From contig JBFWSR010000004.1 of NCBI GenBank assembly GCA_050248275.1, positions 62,001-126,000 on the forward strand: a DNA stretch of 64,000 bases. The letters run 5' to 3'. The notes under the pieces are model-generated. The model worked only from the letters and a program-made list of their open reading frames with translations, had not been told where the DNA came from and ran no database searches. The position numbers were made by a program, and so were the translations under genes. Positions 1 to 8,043 of this stretch are shown piece by piece. Within the stretch, counting starts at the first letter, position 1; the number at the start of each line of letters is the position of its first letter. This DNA is from CAILZL01 sp050248275. GTDB lineage: Bacteria > Pseudomonadota > Gammaproteobacteria > Steroidobacterales > Steroidobacteraceae.

Positions 1-1013
1 TGCTTACTGCGCATCATGCCGACGATCAACTGGAAACCATTCTGCTGGCGCTGATGCGGGGTTCGGGCGTGGATGGCCTGGCTGCCATGCCTGCCTGTGT
101 GCGCTTTGGCGCCGGCTGGCATGTCCGGCCATTGCTGGGCTTCACTCATGAGGCGCTGCACGATTGGGCACAGGCGCGTCAATTGCCCTATCTCACCGAT
201 CCCAGTAACCACGATACCCACTTTGATCGTAATTTCCTGAGACAGGAAGTTGTGCCGCTGCTGAAGACACGCTGGCCGGCAATCGCCCGTACCGCATCGC
301 GCAGCGCCGGCCATCTGGCGGAGGCGCAAAGCCTGCTCGATGACTGGACTGAAACCGACTATGTGCTGGCGGCGGTGGATGATGCCTTGAGCGTCGATGC
401 CTTGCGTGAACTGCCAGCGTCGCGACGCCATGCGCTGTTGCGCTTCTGGCTGCAGCAGCATGAGGTGTTGATGCCCTCGACGCGCGTGTTGCATTCGCTG
501 GAGCATGACATGCTGCAGTCGGCGCATGATCGTGTGCCTTACGTACAGTGGCACGGCGCCGAAGTGCATCGTCATCGCGACCTGCTGTATGTCGAACGGC
601 CGTTGAGCGAATGGGATGCCACGGCGCAGCTTGCCTGGCGCTGGCAGCAGGATTTGCAGCTGCCCGGCGAGCTGGGCAGTTTGAGTCTATCGGCGCATGA
701 GTTGCCGTGCGAAGTTCGTCATGTCACGGGTATTGCCCGTACGCGCCTGCCTGCCCAGTTGAACGTCAGGTTCCGCGATGGCGGCGAGCGCATCCGTCTG
801 CCCGGCGAAAAACATCATCGCGCCCTGAAAAAGCTGTTGCAGGAGTCCGCCGTGCTGCCCTGGTGGCGTGAACGTCTGCCGCTGATTTATGCCGACGACA
901 AGCTGATGGCCGTGGCGGATCTGTGGGTCAGCCATGAGTTTGCGGCGAAAGCCGGCGAACCCGCCGTGCATCTGGTCTGGCAGCGCGAGCAGAACATTAC
1001 CGCGCGGGCATAG
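1..1013 (+). CDS. tilS: tRNA(Ile)-lysidine synthase, 5'-truncated by window edge
   Basis: Lysidine synthase modifies C34 of the CAU-anticodon tRNA-Ile so that it reads AUA; it is a cytosolic enzyme using ATP and lysine. The frame is open from position 3. Its first residues, LTAHHADDQLET, are the conserved HHxDDQxET segment of the N-type ATP pyrophosphatase fold, so the SGGxDS loop lies just outside the window. About 336 residues remain, with the middle tRNA-binding part and a C-terminal domain showing RFRDGGERIR, KKLLQE and ERLPLIY, as in proteobacterial TilS. The family is about 430-460 residues long, so roughly a quarter is missing. It converges on the kinase gene that ends at 1032, with 18 bases between the stops. 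Confidence 0.95.
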   Translation, partial: LTAHHADDQLETILLALMRGSGVDGLAAMPACVRFGAGWHVRPLLGFTHEALHDWAQARQLPYLTDPSNHDTHFDRNFLRQEVVPLLKTRWPAIARTASRSAGHLAEAQSLLDDWTETDYVLAAVDDALSVDALRELPASRRHALLRFWLQQHEVLMPSTRVLHSLEHDMLQSAHDRVPYVQWHGAEVHRHRDLLYVERPLSEWDATAQLAWRWQQDLQLPGELGSLSLSAHELPCEVRHVTGIARTRLPAQLNVRFRDGGERIRLPGEKHHRALKKLLQESAVLPWWRERLPLIYADDKLMAVADLWVSHEFAAKAGEPAVHLVWQREQNITARA

Positions 1014-1031
1014 CGTACATATGCTCATGCT

Positions 1032-3947
1032 TCAGGCAGAAAACAGTCGATGCACGGTGGCAGCAAGCTCGTCAACAGTATCAGGTTTGAGAATGACAGC
1101 ATGAAAGCCCAGTGCATAGGCACGCTCGATTTCCTGGGGTGACAAATATCCTGACACTAATACGATGCGGCTATGTGGACGTTCATTTAGCAGTGTCCGT
1201 GCCAACTCGGTGCCGGACATGACCGGCATGGATTGATCGGTGATGACCAGATCGAAATCGGCGTCATCGGCCAGCGCGGCATGCAATGCAGCAGTCGCTT
1301 CGGTGTAGCCGGAGACACGGTAACCAAAACGTTCGAGCATGCGCGTGGTCAGGAATACCAGCGACTCCTCGTCGTCCACGTACAGGATGTGCTGTCCCGA
1401 ACCGCGTGCGGTATTGCCGGCAATCACAGGCGGTTGCGGGCTGCGATGTTCAGCGTCCATGGCCGCCGGCAGATAGATATGAAAACAGGTGCCCTGACCG
1501 GGTTCGCTGTTCACGACAATCGCGCCGGCATGGCTGCGCACGATGTTGTGCACGATGGACAGCCCCAGGCCGCTGCCTTCGCCTACCGCCTTGGTGGTGA
1601 AGAAGGGCTCGAAAATGCGATCGGCGATGGCAGGATCGATACCGGCGCCGGTATCGCGGATATGCAGACAGACGTATCGCCCTTCTCTCATGTCGGCGTC
1701 GGGCAGATTTGCCGTGGTGAACTCCTGCTGATCCAGCGTGATATCGATACGGCCCTTCTGTTGCTCCATGGCCTGATAGGCATTGGTGCATAAATTGAGC
1801 AGCACCTGCACGATCTGCGCGCTGTCGATCATCACCGGGGACAGCGTGCTGGTGAACTGACAGTGGATTTGCACCGTGGCTGGCAGGGTGGCGCGTACCA
1901 GCTTCATGGCGTCGTCGATGACTGCCGGGAGTTGTGTGGCGCGGAAGTCAAGCTCGTGCGGTTTGCCAAATGCAACCAGACGCCGGATCAGTTCTCTGGC
2001 GCGCTGTCCGGCTTTGTGGATTTCTTCCATACTGGTGAGCGCGGGATGGCCGGCCTGTATGTCCTGTCGCGCCAGCTCGATGTTGCCGAGTATGGCGCCG
2101 AGGATATTGTTGAAGTCATGGGCAATGCCGCTGGCCAGCGTACCGATGGCTTCCAGTTTCTGCGATTGACGCAACTGTGCTTCAAGTCGCAGGTGAGTCG
2201 TTTCAGCTTGTTTGCGCGCCGTGATGTCCCAGTTGACGCCGATGATGCGTTCCACGTTGCCGGCGGCATCCAGTTGCACGTCAGCCCGCATTTCAATATG
2301 CCGCACGCTGCCATCGGGCCGGATGATGCGGAACTCGGCGTGACATTCGCGGTGTTGGTTCATGGCGATGGCAAATTGCTGGCGCATCAACGTCTGATCG
2401 TCGGGATGTATGCACTGATCCCAGTCCTCATGATGACCATGAAATTCCTGCGGACGAACGCCGTATAGCGCATGCATGTGCGCATCCCAGACCAGGGTAT
2501 TGCTGAGCGGCTGATATTCCCAGATGCCGATGCCGGCGGTACGGGTGGCAATGGCCAGACGTTGCGTCATCAGACGCATCTCCTCGCTGGCCCGTTTACT
2601 GTCGGTAATGTCGCGGATGATCACAAACACCTGCCCGCCTGAATCCGGAATCAACGCATTGGTCATTTCCACCTGAATGGCATGACCGTCCTTGCAGCGG
2701 CATTCGGTCTCAAATGCGCCGTTGCCCAGTTGATCGACCAGCCCCAGGTGACCGGCCAGCCAGCGGGTCTGTTCGCTGCATACATCGCGAATGGTCATGC
2801 GCAGCAGTTCTGCACGGTCATAACCCAGCAGCTTGCTGCAGCTTGGATTGATTTCCAGGAACCGGCCATGACGATCCAGCAACGCCAGGCCGCCCCGAGT
2901 GATGTGAAACAGAGTCTGGAAAGTACGTTCCAGTTCATCGGCATGTTTTTCCATGGCCAGCAGCCGGTCCCGTTCAAACAGCAACAAGCTCTGACGGATT
3001 GCAGCCAGGATGAAAACCAGGGCGGCGCTGATGTAAATGGCGACTGCCGCCACATGAGGCACGCCTGGCAATGACCAGGCCAGACCGACACTCACGGCGG
3101 CGGCGCCGACCACCAGCAGCGGCAGCATGCGCAGCACGGCTTCGCAACGGCGCTCATAGGCGGGCTCAGTTGAACTTTCCACTCGCCATAACAAAGCGCC
3201 CACGCCCAGCGCCAGCGTCACGATGGAAAACAACAGATACAAGAGGGGGCTGCTCTGGGCCCCCTTTCCCTGTGCCAGATAAATCCATTGCATCCACAAG
3301 ATGCCGTTGATGATCGAGGCAACGATCAATGTCAGCCACTGATACTGCAATTTGAGTCGCAGGGTGAGCAGCAGGACCAGCGCCAGGCAGCCGCAACTCA
3401 GCATGCTGATGGGATAGGCGACCATGAGCGCCAGATCTATGCCTGCGGGGCCATCATAACGAGGCAGATACAGCGCCAGTACAATCGCCAGTATCACCAC
3501 GCCAAGGGTAATGACATCGAGTATGAATGCCCAACCGATTGATCGTGCCTGGTGGCTGCGCACGGCATGCAGCATGCCCCATACCCAGCAGGGACCGAGA
3601 CACAGGAACAAGGCATCGGACGGTGCGGGAAAAGGAATGTGTTGCAACGCCGTTTGTACGTCCCAAACCAGTTGTCCCAAGGCACTGGCAGTCAGACCAT
3701 AGGCGAACCACCGCCGCGCAGAGCGTGTTTGCTCATCGGCCCAGCGTACGCCCAGCCAGGCCAGCGCCGCGGCGGTTACATAGGCGGCAGTCCAGTGCAG
3801 ATTGTCCAGCCAGTCGGCAAGCAGGCTGGTGTCTGTATAACGCGCCGCAGTGAATGCCAGCAGCACCAGCAGCGTCACCGGCGCCAGAATGAAGGTGACC
3901 AGCCTGATCTGTGCGGGCGTGAGCGGACGTGAGTCAGGCGCGAGCAT
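1032..3947 (-). CDS. Membrane-bound hybrid sensor histidine kinase (PAS-PAS-HisKA-HATPase-REC)
   Basis: A 971-residue inner-membrane two-component sensor of unknown signal. Residues 1 to about 320 hold a block of roughly nine hydrophobic segments. Two PAS domains follow (about 340-460, with GLALLDRHGRFLEINPS, and about 470-590). Next come a HisKA domain with the phospho-acceptor His in SGIAHDFNNILG, an ATPase domain with N box NLCTNAYQA, DTGAGI and GEGSGLGLSIV, and a C-terminal receiver with Asp in DLVITDQSMP. The start at 3947 sits 7 bases after the DUF1841 stop; a longer frame to 4037 would overlap that gene by about 80 bases and is less likely. No response regulator or output gene is adjacent, so it is an orphan here. 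Confidence 0.9.
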   Translation of the reverse strand: MLAPDSRPLTPAQIRLVTFILAPVTLLVLLAFTAARYTDTSLLADWLDNLHWTAAYVTAAALAWLGVRWADEQTRSARRWFAYGLTASALGQLVWDVQTALQHIPFPAPSDALFLCLGPCWVWGMLHAVRSHQARSIGWAFILDVITLGVVILAIVLALYLPRYDGPAGIDLALMVAYPISMLSCGCLALVLLLTLRLKLQYQWLTLIVASIINGILWMQWIYLAQGKGAQSSPLLYLLFSIVTLALGVGALLWRVESSTEPAYERRCEAVLRMLPLLVVGAAAVSVGLAWSLPGVPHVAAVAIYISAALVFILAAIRQSLLLFERDRLLAMEKHADELERTFQTLFHITRGGLALLDRHGRFLEINPSCSKLLGYDRAELLRMTIRDVCSEQTRWLAGHLGLVDQLGNGAFETECRCKDGHAIQVEMTNALIPDSGGQVFVIIRDITDSKRASEEMRLMTQRLAIATRTAGIGIWEYQPLSNTLVWDAHMHALYGVRPQEFHGHHEDWDQCIHPDDQTLMRQQFAIAMNQHRECHAEFRIIRPDGSVRHIEMRADVQLDAAGNVERIIGVNWDITARKQAETTHLRLEAQLRQSQKLEAIGTLASGIAHDFNNILGAILGNIELARQDIQAGHPALTSMEEIHKAGQRARELIRRLVAFGKPHELDFRATQLPAVIDDAMKLVRATLPATVQIHCQFTSTLSPVMIDSAQIVQVLLNLCTNAYQAMEQQKGRIDITLDQQEFTTANLPDADMREGRYVCLHIRDTGAGIDPAIADRIFEPFFTTKAVGEGSGLGLSIVHNIVRSHAGAIVVNSEPGQGTCFHIYLPAAMDAEHRSPQPPVIAGNTARGSGQHILYVDDEESLVFLTTRMLERFGYRVSGYTEATAALHAALADDADFDLVITDQSMPVMSGTELARTLLNERPHSRIVLVSGYLSPQEIERAYALGFHAVILKPDTVDELAATVHRLFSA

Positions 3948-3954
3948 GAGAAGA

Positions 3955-4404
3955 CTACTGCCTGCCCTGTCTGGATGCGTTGCGTACTTTATCGAGGTAG
4001 GCGCTTTCATCCGGGGGCAGGCCGGCACGCTGCGCATTCCAGAGCGCTTCCGCCAGACACTCGATCATGCGGTGTTCTGCATCGTGCCTGGAAGCCGATC
4101 TGGCTGTCAGCGCCTGAAAGGCGCTGCGTATCCCGGCCGGCCGGTCGGTGGCGATCTGGTCGCGGATGGCCAGATGCATGCCCAGATGCAGAAAGGGATT
4201 GGCAGCGCCGCCCTCCGGCAGCCAGTCCCTGTCGAGCATGCGCTGCGCGTCGGCGAACAATGCGTGATATTCGGGATGCGCGGCGATCGCCTCGGCAATC
4301 TGCGCCTCCAGCGGCTGCATGGGTTGCCGGTTGCAGTGTTTCTGCCAGGCATCGAAGTACATCTGGCGCAACTGCTCACGGCTTTGATGGGCAAAGAATG
4401 GCAT
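3955..4404 (-). CDS. DUF1841 family protein
   Basis: A 149-residue soluble protein of unknown function. The opening MPFFAHQSREQLRQMY and the central NPFLHLGMHLAIRDQI are typical of DUF1841 proteins of beta- and gammaproteobacteria. In pseudomonads, as I recall, a DUF1841 gene follows nth at the end of the rnf region; the same neighbourhood is kept here with the lyase-like gene between. No signal peptide or membrane segment is visible. The 75 bases upstream (4405-4479) hold no obvious gene. Family assignment is by recognition; no activity can be inferred. Confidence 0.8.
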   Translation of the reverse strand: MPFFAHQSREQLRQMYFDAWQKHCNRQPMQPLEAQIAEAIAAHPEYHALFADAQRMLDRDWLPEGGAANPFLHLGMHLAIRDQIATDRPAGIRSAFQALTARSASRHDAEHRMIECLAEALWNAQRAGLPPDESAYLDKVRNASRQGRQ

Positions 4405-4479
4405 GGACGACTCGGCTGATGGATGCGGAGATTGTAGCCGTTATGCGTGAATGCGCAGTGTCTGCTGTCCTTGCCTGGC

Positions 4480-5022
4480 TTAATTCCGGTAATAGCTCAC
4501 AGGAAATTTTTCGGTGATGACGCCGATGGGCTGATGGCGGTGATAGATCAGGTAAGTCCGGGACAGCAATTCCTCATCCGCGCCCAGGCCAAAATGCGAC
4601 GCCAGCAGGCCGGCAGGTTCGCGGTGATAGGCGACGATCTCCCGATAGGTCTCCATGCGCTGTGCGCGCCATAGCAGGCCGATGGGTCGATCGTTTTCCA
4701 GCAGTTGACGCTGCATGGTGACCGGCAGGCGGTCGAGCGCAAAGAACGATTCGGCATACAGGGCATTCTGCTGATCGTTGCACAACAGGATGGTGCGCTT
4801 GAGTACGCGATCATCGCCGGCGGTCAATAACCATTGCGGATGCACGTTGCGCAATATCGTCTGTTCGAGTTTGTGCGCCCGCAGCGGCAGGCCGGTGTAC
4901 AGCTCCAGCAGTTGCGTTACCGTGCCATCGGTGGTCAGCAACACTTTCTGAAACAGACTCAGCGACGGATCGCGAACGAGGGAGTTGTCGAGTGAAGCTT
5001 CGAGGGTGGCCGACTTGATCAT
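4480..5022 (-). CDS. Chorismate pyruvate-lyase-like protein (DUF98 / Rv2949c-like family)
   Basis: A 180-residue protein with the UbiC-like fold pattern of the DUF98 family: a GTVTQLLELYTG segment near residue 33, an arginine-led strand (RTILL), RLPVTMQRQLLENDRPIG around 95-115, and the C-terminal ITEKFPVSYYR. Characterised members remove pyruvate from chorismate to give 4-hydroxybenzoate, the first ubiquinone precursor. No ubiA neighbour is present. The start codon overlaps the nth stop as ATGA, so the two genes should be translationally coupled. Substrate is inferred; the protein could be an alternative ubiC of this organism or serve another aromatic pathway. Confidence 0.72.
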   Translation of the reverse strand: MIKSATLEASLDNSLVRDPSLSLFQKVLLTTDGTVTQLLELYTGLPLRAHKLEQTILRNVHPQWLLTAGDDRVLKRTILLCNDQQNALYAESFFALDRLPVTMQRQLLENDRPIGLLWRAQRMETYREIVAYHREPAGLLASHFGLGADEELLSRTYLIYHRHQPIGVITEKFPVSYYRN

Positions 5023-5717
5023 GTGGTTCGCTTGCGCCGGGTGGATTTCTTTTTGCCGGGCAGCAGGCCAGCCGGCGCGTCTTCTGCGGGAGTTTTCTGT
5101 TTGAAGTCACACAGGTCGATGAGTATACATTTCGGACATTCCGGTTTGCGCGCCTTGCACACATAGCGGCCATGCAGGATCAGCCAGTGGTGCGCGTCGT
5201 GTGCGTATTCGTCGGGCACCACCGACAGCAGTTTTTCTTCCACCTGCAACACGTTTTTGCCCGGCGCCAGACCGGTGCGATTGGCAACGCGAAAGATGTG
5301 GGTATCCACGGCGATGGTCGGTTCGCCAAAAGCGGTGTTGAGCATCACGTTGGCGGTCTTGCGGCCGACGCCGGGCAAGGCTTCCAGCGCGGCGCGCGTG
5401 CGCGGCACTTCACTGTGATGGTGTTCGATCAACAGTTGGCAGGTCTTGATGATGTTGTTGGCCTTGGCATTGAACAGGCCAATGGTCCTGATGTATTTCG
5501 TCAGACCGGCAACGCCCAATGCCCGGATTTTTTCTGGCGTATTGGCAACCTTGTATAACCGGCGCGTGGCCAAATTGACGCTTTTGTCCGTGGCCTGCGC
5601 CGACAGGATCACGGCAATCAGCAATTCGAAGGGAGAGCGATATTCCAGTTCGGTGGTCGGTTGGGGATTGAGCGACTGGAGGCGTCTGAACAATTCCGTG
5701 CGCTGGGTTTTATTCAT
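5019..5717 (-). CDS. nth: Endonuclease III
   Basis: DNA glycosylase/AP lyase that removes oxidised pyrimidines in base excision repair. Length 232 residues, close to the family norm plus a basic tail. The helix-hairpin-helix LEALPGVGRKTANVML carries the catalytic Lys, VDTHIFRVANR carries the catalytic Asp, and the C-terminal C-x6-C-x2-C-x5-C (CKARKPECPKC then LC) binds a 4Fe-4S cluster. I start at 5717 (MNKTQR), which overlaps the rnfE stop by 8 bases; a longer in-frame opening reaches into rnfE but reads as a shadow. The rnf-nth linkage is widely conserved in gammaproteobacteria. Confidence 0.95.
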   Translation of the reverse strand: MNKTQRTELFRRLQSLNPQPTTELEYRSPFELLIAVILSAQATDKSVNLATRRLYKVANTPEKIRALGVAGLTKYIRTIGLFNAKANNIIKTCQLLIEHHHSEVPRTRAALEALPGVGRKTANVMLNTAFGEPTIAVDTHIFRVANRTGLAPGKNVLQVEEKLLSVVPDEYAHDAHHWLILHGRYVCKARKPECPKCILIDLCDFKQKTPAEDAPAGLLPGKKKSTRRKRTT

Positions 5718-6372
5718 GGTCTTGTGAATGAGTACGAGTCTGGAGTTGCTGCCATGACCAGTTGTAAAGCGCCACGCCCACACCCAGGGCGATGAAGGCG
5801 CCGGGCGCCAGCACCGCCAGCAGGAAGCCCATGTCGCTGCGGAAGACTTGCAGTTCCAGCGGTTTTGCCCAGTTGCCCAACAGTTCTCCGGCATCGGCAA
5901 ATAGCGAACCATGACCGACCAGTTCGCGTCCGGCTCCCAGCACCACGGCAGCCAGCGCATAGCCGACGCTCATCAGTACGGCGCGCTGCAGACGGGTGCG
6001 GAGCGTGATGGCTGACGCCTGCATTTCAGTACGCGCCAGCAACAGGCAGCTCACGATGCTCATCGGCAGGAACAGGCCAAGTCGGCGATACAGTGCGTAA
6101 AACCAGGCATGCAACAGCATTTCCAGCAGGACAATCAAGGTGGCGCTGCACAGCAGCCACAGGGCAGTGGAGGTCAGTCCCGGCGACAGTCTGGTCAACA
6201 GATGCGCCAGTATGCTGAACAGCAAGGTGGTCAGGGCAATCACTATGGTCATGCCGAGCGCCGTCGTCAGCGAGCCGGTGCTGCCCAGCAGTGAAATCAC
6301 GCAGAACAGCGGCAGCAGAAACATCGGCTGCTGCCAGGTAATGTCCAGTGATGGCGTGCTGCTGCGATTCAT
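5710..6372 (-). CDS. rnfE: Rnf/Rsx electron transport complex subunit E
   Basis: Integral membrane subunit (220 residues) of the Rnf complex, which couples ferredoxin/NADH electron transfer to ion movement across the inner membrane. Six hydrophobic segments are visible. SLLGSTGSLTTALGM near the N-terminus and GSLFADAGELLG with FLLAVLAPGAFIALG near the C-terminus match the RnfE/NqrD family. It is the last rnf gene; its stop overlaps nth, and its start overlaps the rnfG stop by a few bases. Confidence 0.93.
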   Translation of the reverse strand: MNRSSTPSLDITWQQPMFLLPLFCVISLLGSTGSLTTALGMTIVIALTTLLFSILAHLLTRLSPGLTSTALWLLCSATLIVLLEMLLHAWFYALYRRLGLFLPMSIVSCLLLARTEMQASAITLRTRLQRAVLMSVGYALAAVVLGAGRELVGHGSLFADAGELLGNWAKPLELQVFRSDMGFLLAVLAPGAFIALGVGVALYNWSWQQLQTRTHSQDHE

Positions 6373-7019
6373 GGTTCGGGCGGTAGCCGATACAGTTGCG
6401 TGCGCTGCTGTTGATAGAAAGCCAGTGTACGTTGCACGGCCTGAATGATGGCTCGCGGCGTAATGGTCGCGCTGGTGAATTGCTCGAATTGGCCGCCATC
6501 CTTGCGCACATTCCAGCCATGCGTGTCGGTGTTGCTCAGCGAGTGGCCGCGAAATGCAGCCAGCCAGGTCGAGCCCGTCTGTGCGAAGGCGTCGCCCATT
6601 CCCGGCGTCTCATGATGCGTCAGCACGTGCACGCCCAGCACCTGACCGTCGTAGTCGATTGCAACCAGCAATTCGATGGGGCCGCCATAACCATCAGGTG
6701 CTACCGAGTTGATGATAACGGCGCTCGGCTGGCCCCTGAGCCGCGCGCGATAGATGGCGACAGGCTGCTGGCTGCCCAGTGTTTCCGGCGCACTTACGGT
6801 GATTTTATCGGCGAGCAGATCGTTGTCATGCAGTTCACCGGGCACCAGTGCATTGATCTGTGCTTCAAACCAGGCGCGTTCGTTGCGGGCAATGCGTCTG
6901 GCGGTCAGTTGTGCAGTGATGCCGAGCACGACCAGACACAGCACCAATGCCACGGTCAGCATCAGCAGCCGCTTGCCATGGCGTTGCGGCCAACTGGATA
7001 TGTTATCGGAGCTCGCCAT
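6369..7019 (-). CDS. rnfG: Rnf/Rsx complex subunit G (covalent-FMN protein)
   Basis: A 216-residue periplasm-facing subunit with one N-terminal membrane anchor (about 18-38). GVHVLTHHETPGMGD (about 129-143) and FTSATITPRAI (about 181-191) are hallmark motifs. Thr185 in TSAT corresponds to the threonine that carries phosphoester-linked FMN in RnfG/NqrC, although the family consensus is S(T)GAT and here the glycine is Ser. The gene overlaps rnfD by 17 bases at its start and rnfE by 4 at its end, so it sits in a tight operon. Confidence 0.92.
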   Translation of the reverse strand: MASSDNISSWPQRHGKRLLMLTVALVLCLVVLGITAQLTARRIARNERAWFEAQINALVPGELHDNDLLADKITVSAPETLGSQQPVAIYRARLRGQPSAVIINSVAPDGYGGPIELLVAIDYDGQVLGVHVLTHHETPGMGDAFAQTGSTWLAAFRGHSLSNTDTHGWNVRKDGGQFEQFTSATITPRAIIQAVQRTLAFYQQQRTQLYRLPPEP

Positions 7020-8040
7020 AGATACGCGGGATGGTGAATTTGTCGATCAGCGGTACGGCCAGGTTCATCAGCAACACTGCAAAGGCCAGACCGTCATGAT
7101 AGTTGCCGAAATCGCGAATCACGTAGGTCAGCACACCGATGCCGGCGCCATACACCAGACGGCCGCGGACGCTGGTGGCAGCCGTTACTGGATCGGTGGC
7201 GATGAAAAATGCGCCCAGCATGGTTGCGCCGGAGAATAGATGAAACAGCATTCCGGCATGCCGGCCGGGATCAATCAAGTGCATCAGCAATGCACAGCCA
7301 CCGAGTCCCAGCAACATCGATAGCGGAATCTGCCAACGAATAATGCGCAGCATCAGCATGACTGCGCCGCCGAACAGCAAAGCGATCGAAATCCATTCCC
7401 AGCCCCGTCCTGCCTCACCGCCCAAAAAACCGCCAAATACAGGTTGAGCGAAAATTTCATCCATGGTGTGGCGCATCGCCAGTCCGGATTTGAGCGCGGC
7501 CAGTGGCGAGGCCCCCGACAGCACATCGACACTGAATATGGCAGGCAATTCGCCCGTAAGGATGGCTTGCCAGGTTTGCGTGAAAGTGAGTTCCAGCGGA
7601 CCCGCAGCCGGCAGCCAGCTGGTCATCTGTCGCGGGAAGGACACCAGCAACACGGCATAAGCCAGCATCGCGGGATTGCAGGGATTCAAGCCCAGACCCC
7701 CATAGGCATGTTTGCCCAGTAGGATGGCAAAGGCCATGGCGCTGACGATCAGCCACCATGGCGTCAGGGGTGGAATGGAAACCGCCAGCAAGGCTGCCGT
7801 GACCAGCGTGCTGCCATCGCTGAGATACATGAACATGGGTCTGTGGCGCAGCTCGAGCGCCAGGGCTTCGCAGGCAAGGCCGCTGCCAGCAGCCAGCAGG
7901 AATTGCATCAGTACGCCCCAGCCGAAAAAATACACATGCAGCAACGTCGCGGGCAGCAGCGCTGCCAGCACCATGCCCATGATGAAACGCACACTGCGAG
8001 CGTGCGCAATATGCGGGGCATTGGTGGTGGCAAGAGGCAT
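7003..8040 (-). CDS. rnfD: Rnf/Rsx complex subunit D
   Basis: A 345-residue polytopic membrane subunit related to NqrB. The N-terminal YLSDGSTLVTAALLA, GLNPCNPAMLAYA and the late GAFFIATDPVTAATS...GAGIGVLTY segments identify the family. The FMN attachment region reads DVLSGASPLAALK at about 172-184, with Ser178 where most members have Thr. It lies between rnfC (3-base gap) and rnfG (overlap). Confidence 0.93.
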   Translation of the reverse strand: MPLATTNAPHIAHARSVRFIMGMVLAALLPATLLHVYFFGWGVLMQFLLAAGSGLACEALALELRHRPMFMYLSDGSTLVTAALLAVSIPPLTPWWLIVSAMAFAILLGKHAYGGLGLNPCNPAMLAYAVLLVSFPRQMTSWLPAAGPLELTFTQTWQAILTGELPAIFSVDVLSGASPLAALKSGLAMRHTMDEIFAQPVFGGFLGGEAGRGWEWISIALLFGGAVMLMLRIIRWQIPLSMLLGLGGCALLMHLIDPGRHAGMLFHLFSGATMLGAFFIATDPVTAATSVRGRLVYGAGIGVLTYVIRDFGNYHDGLAFAVLLMNLAVPLIDKFTIPRIYGELR

Positions 8041-8043
8041 GAA

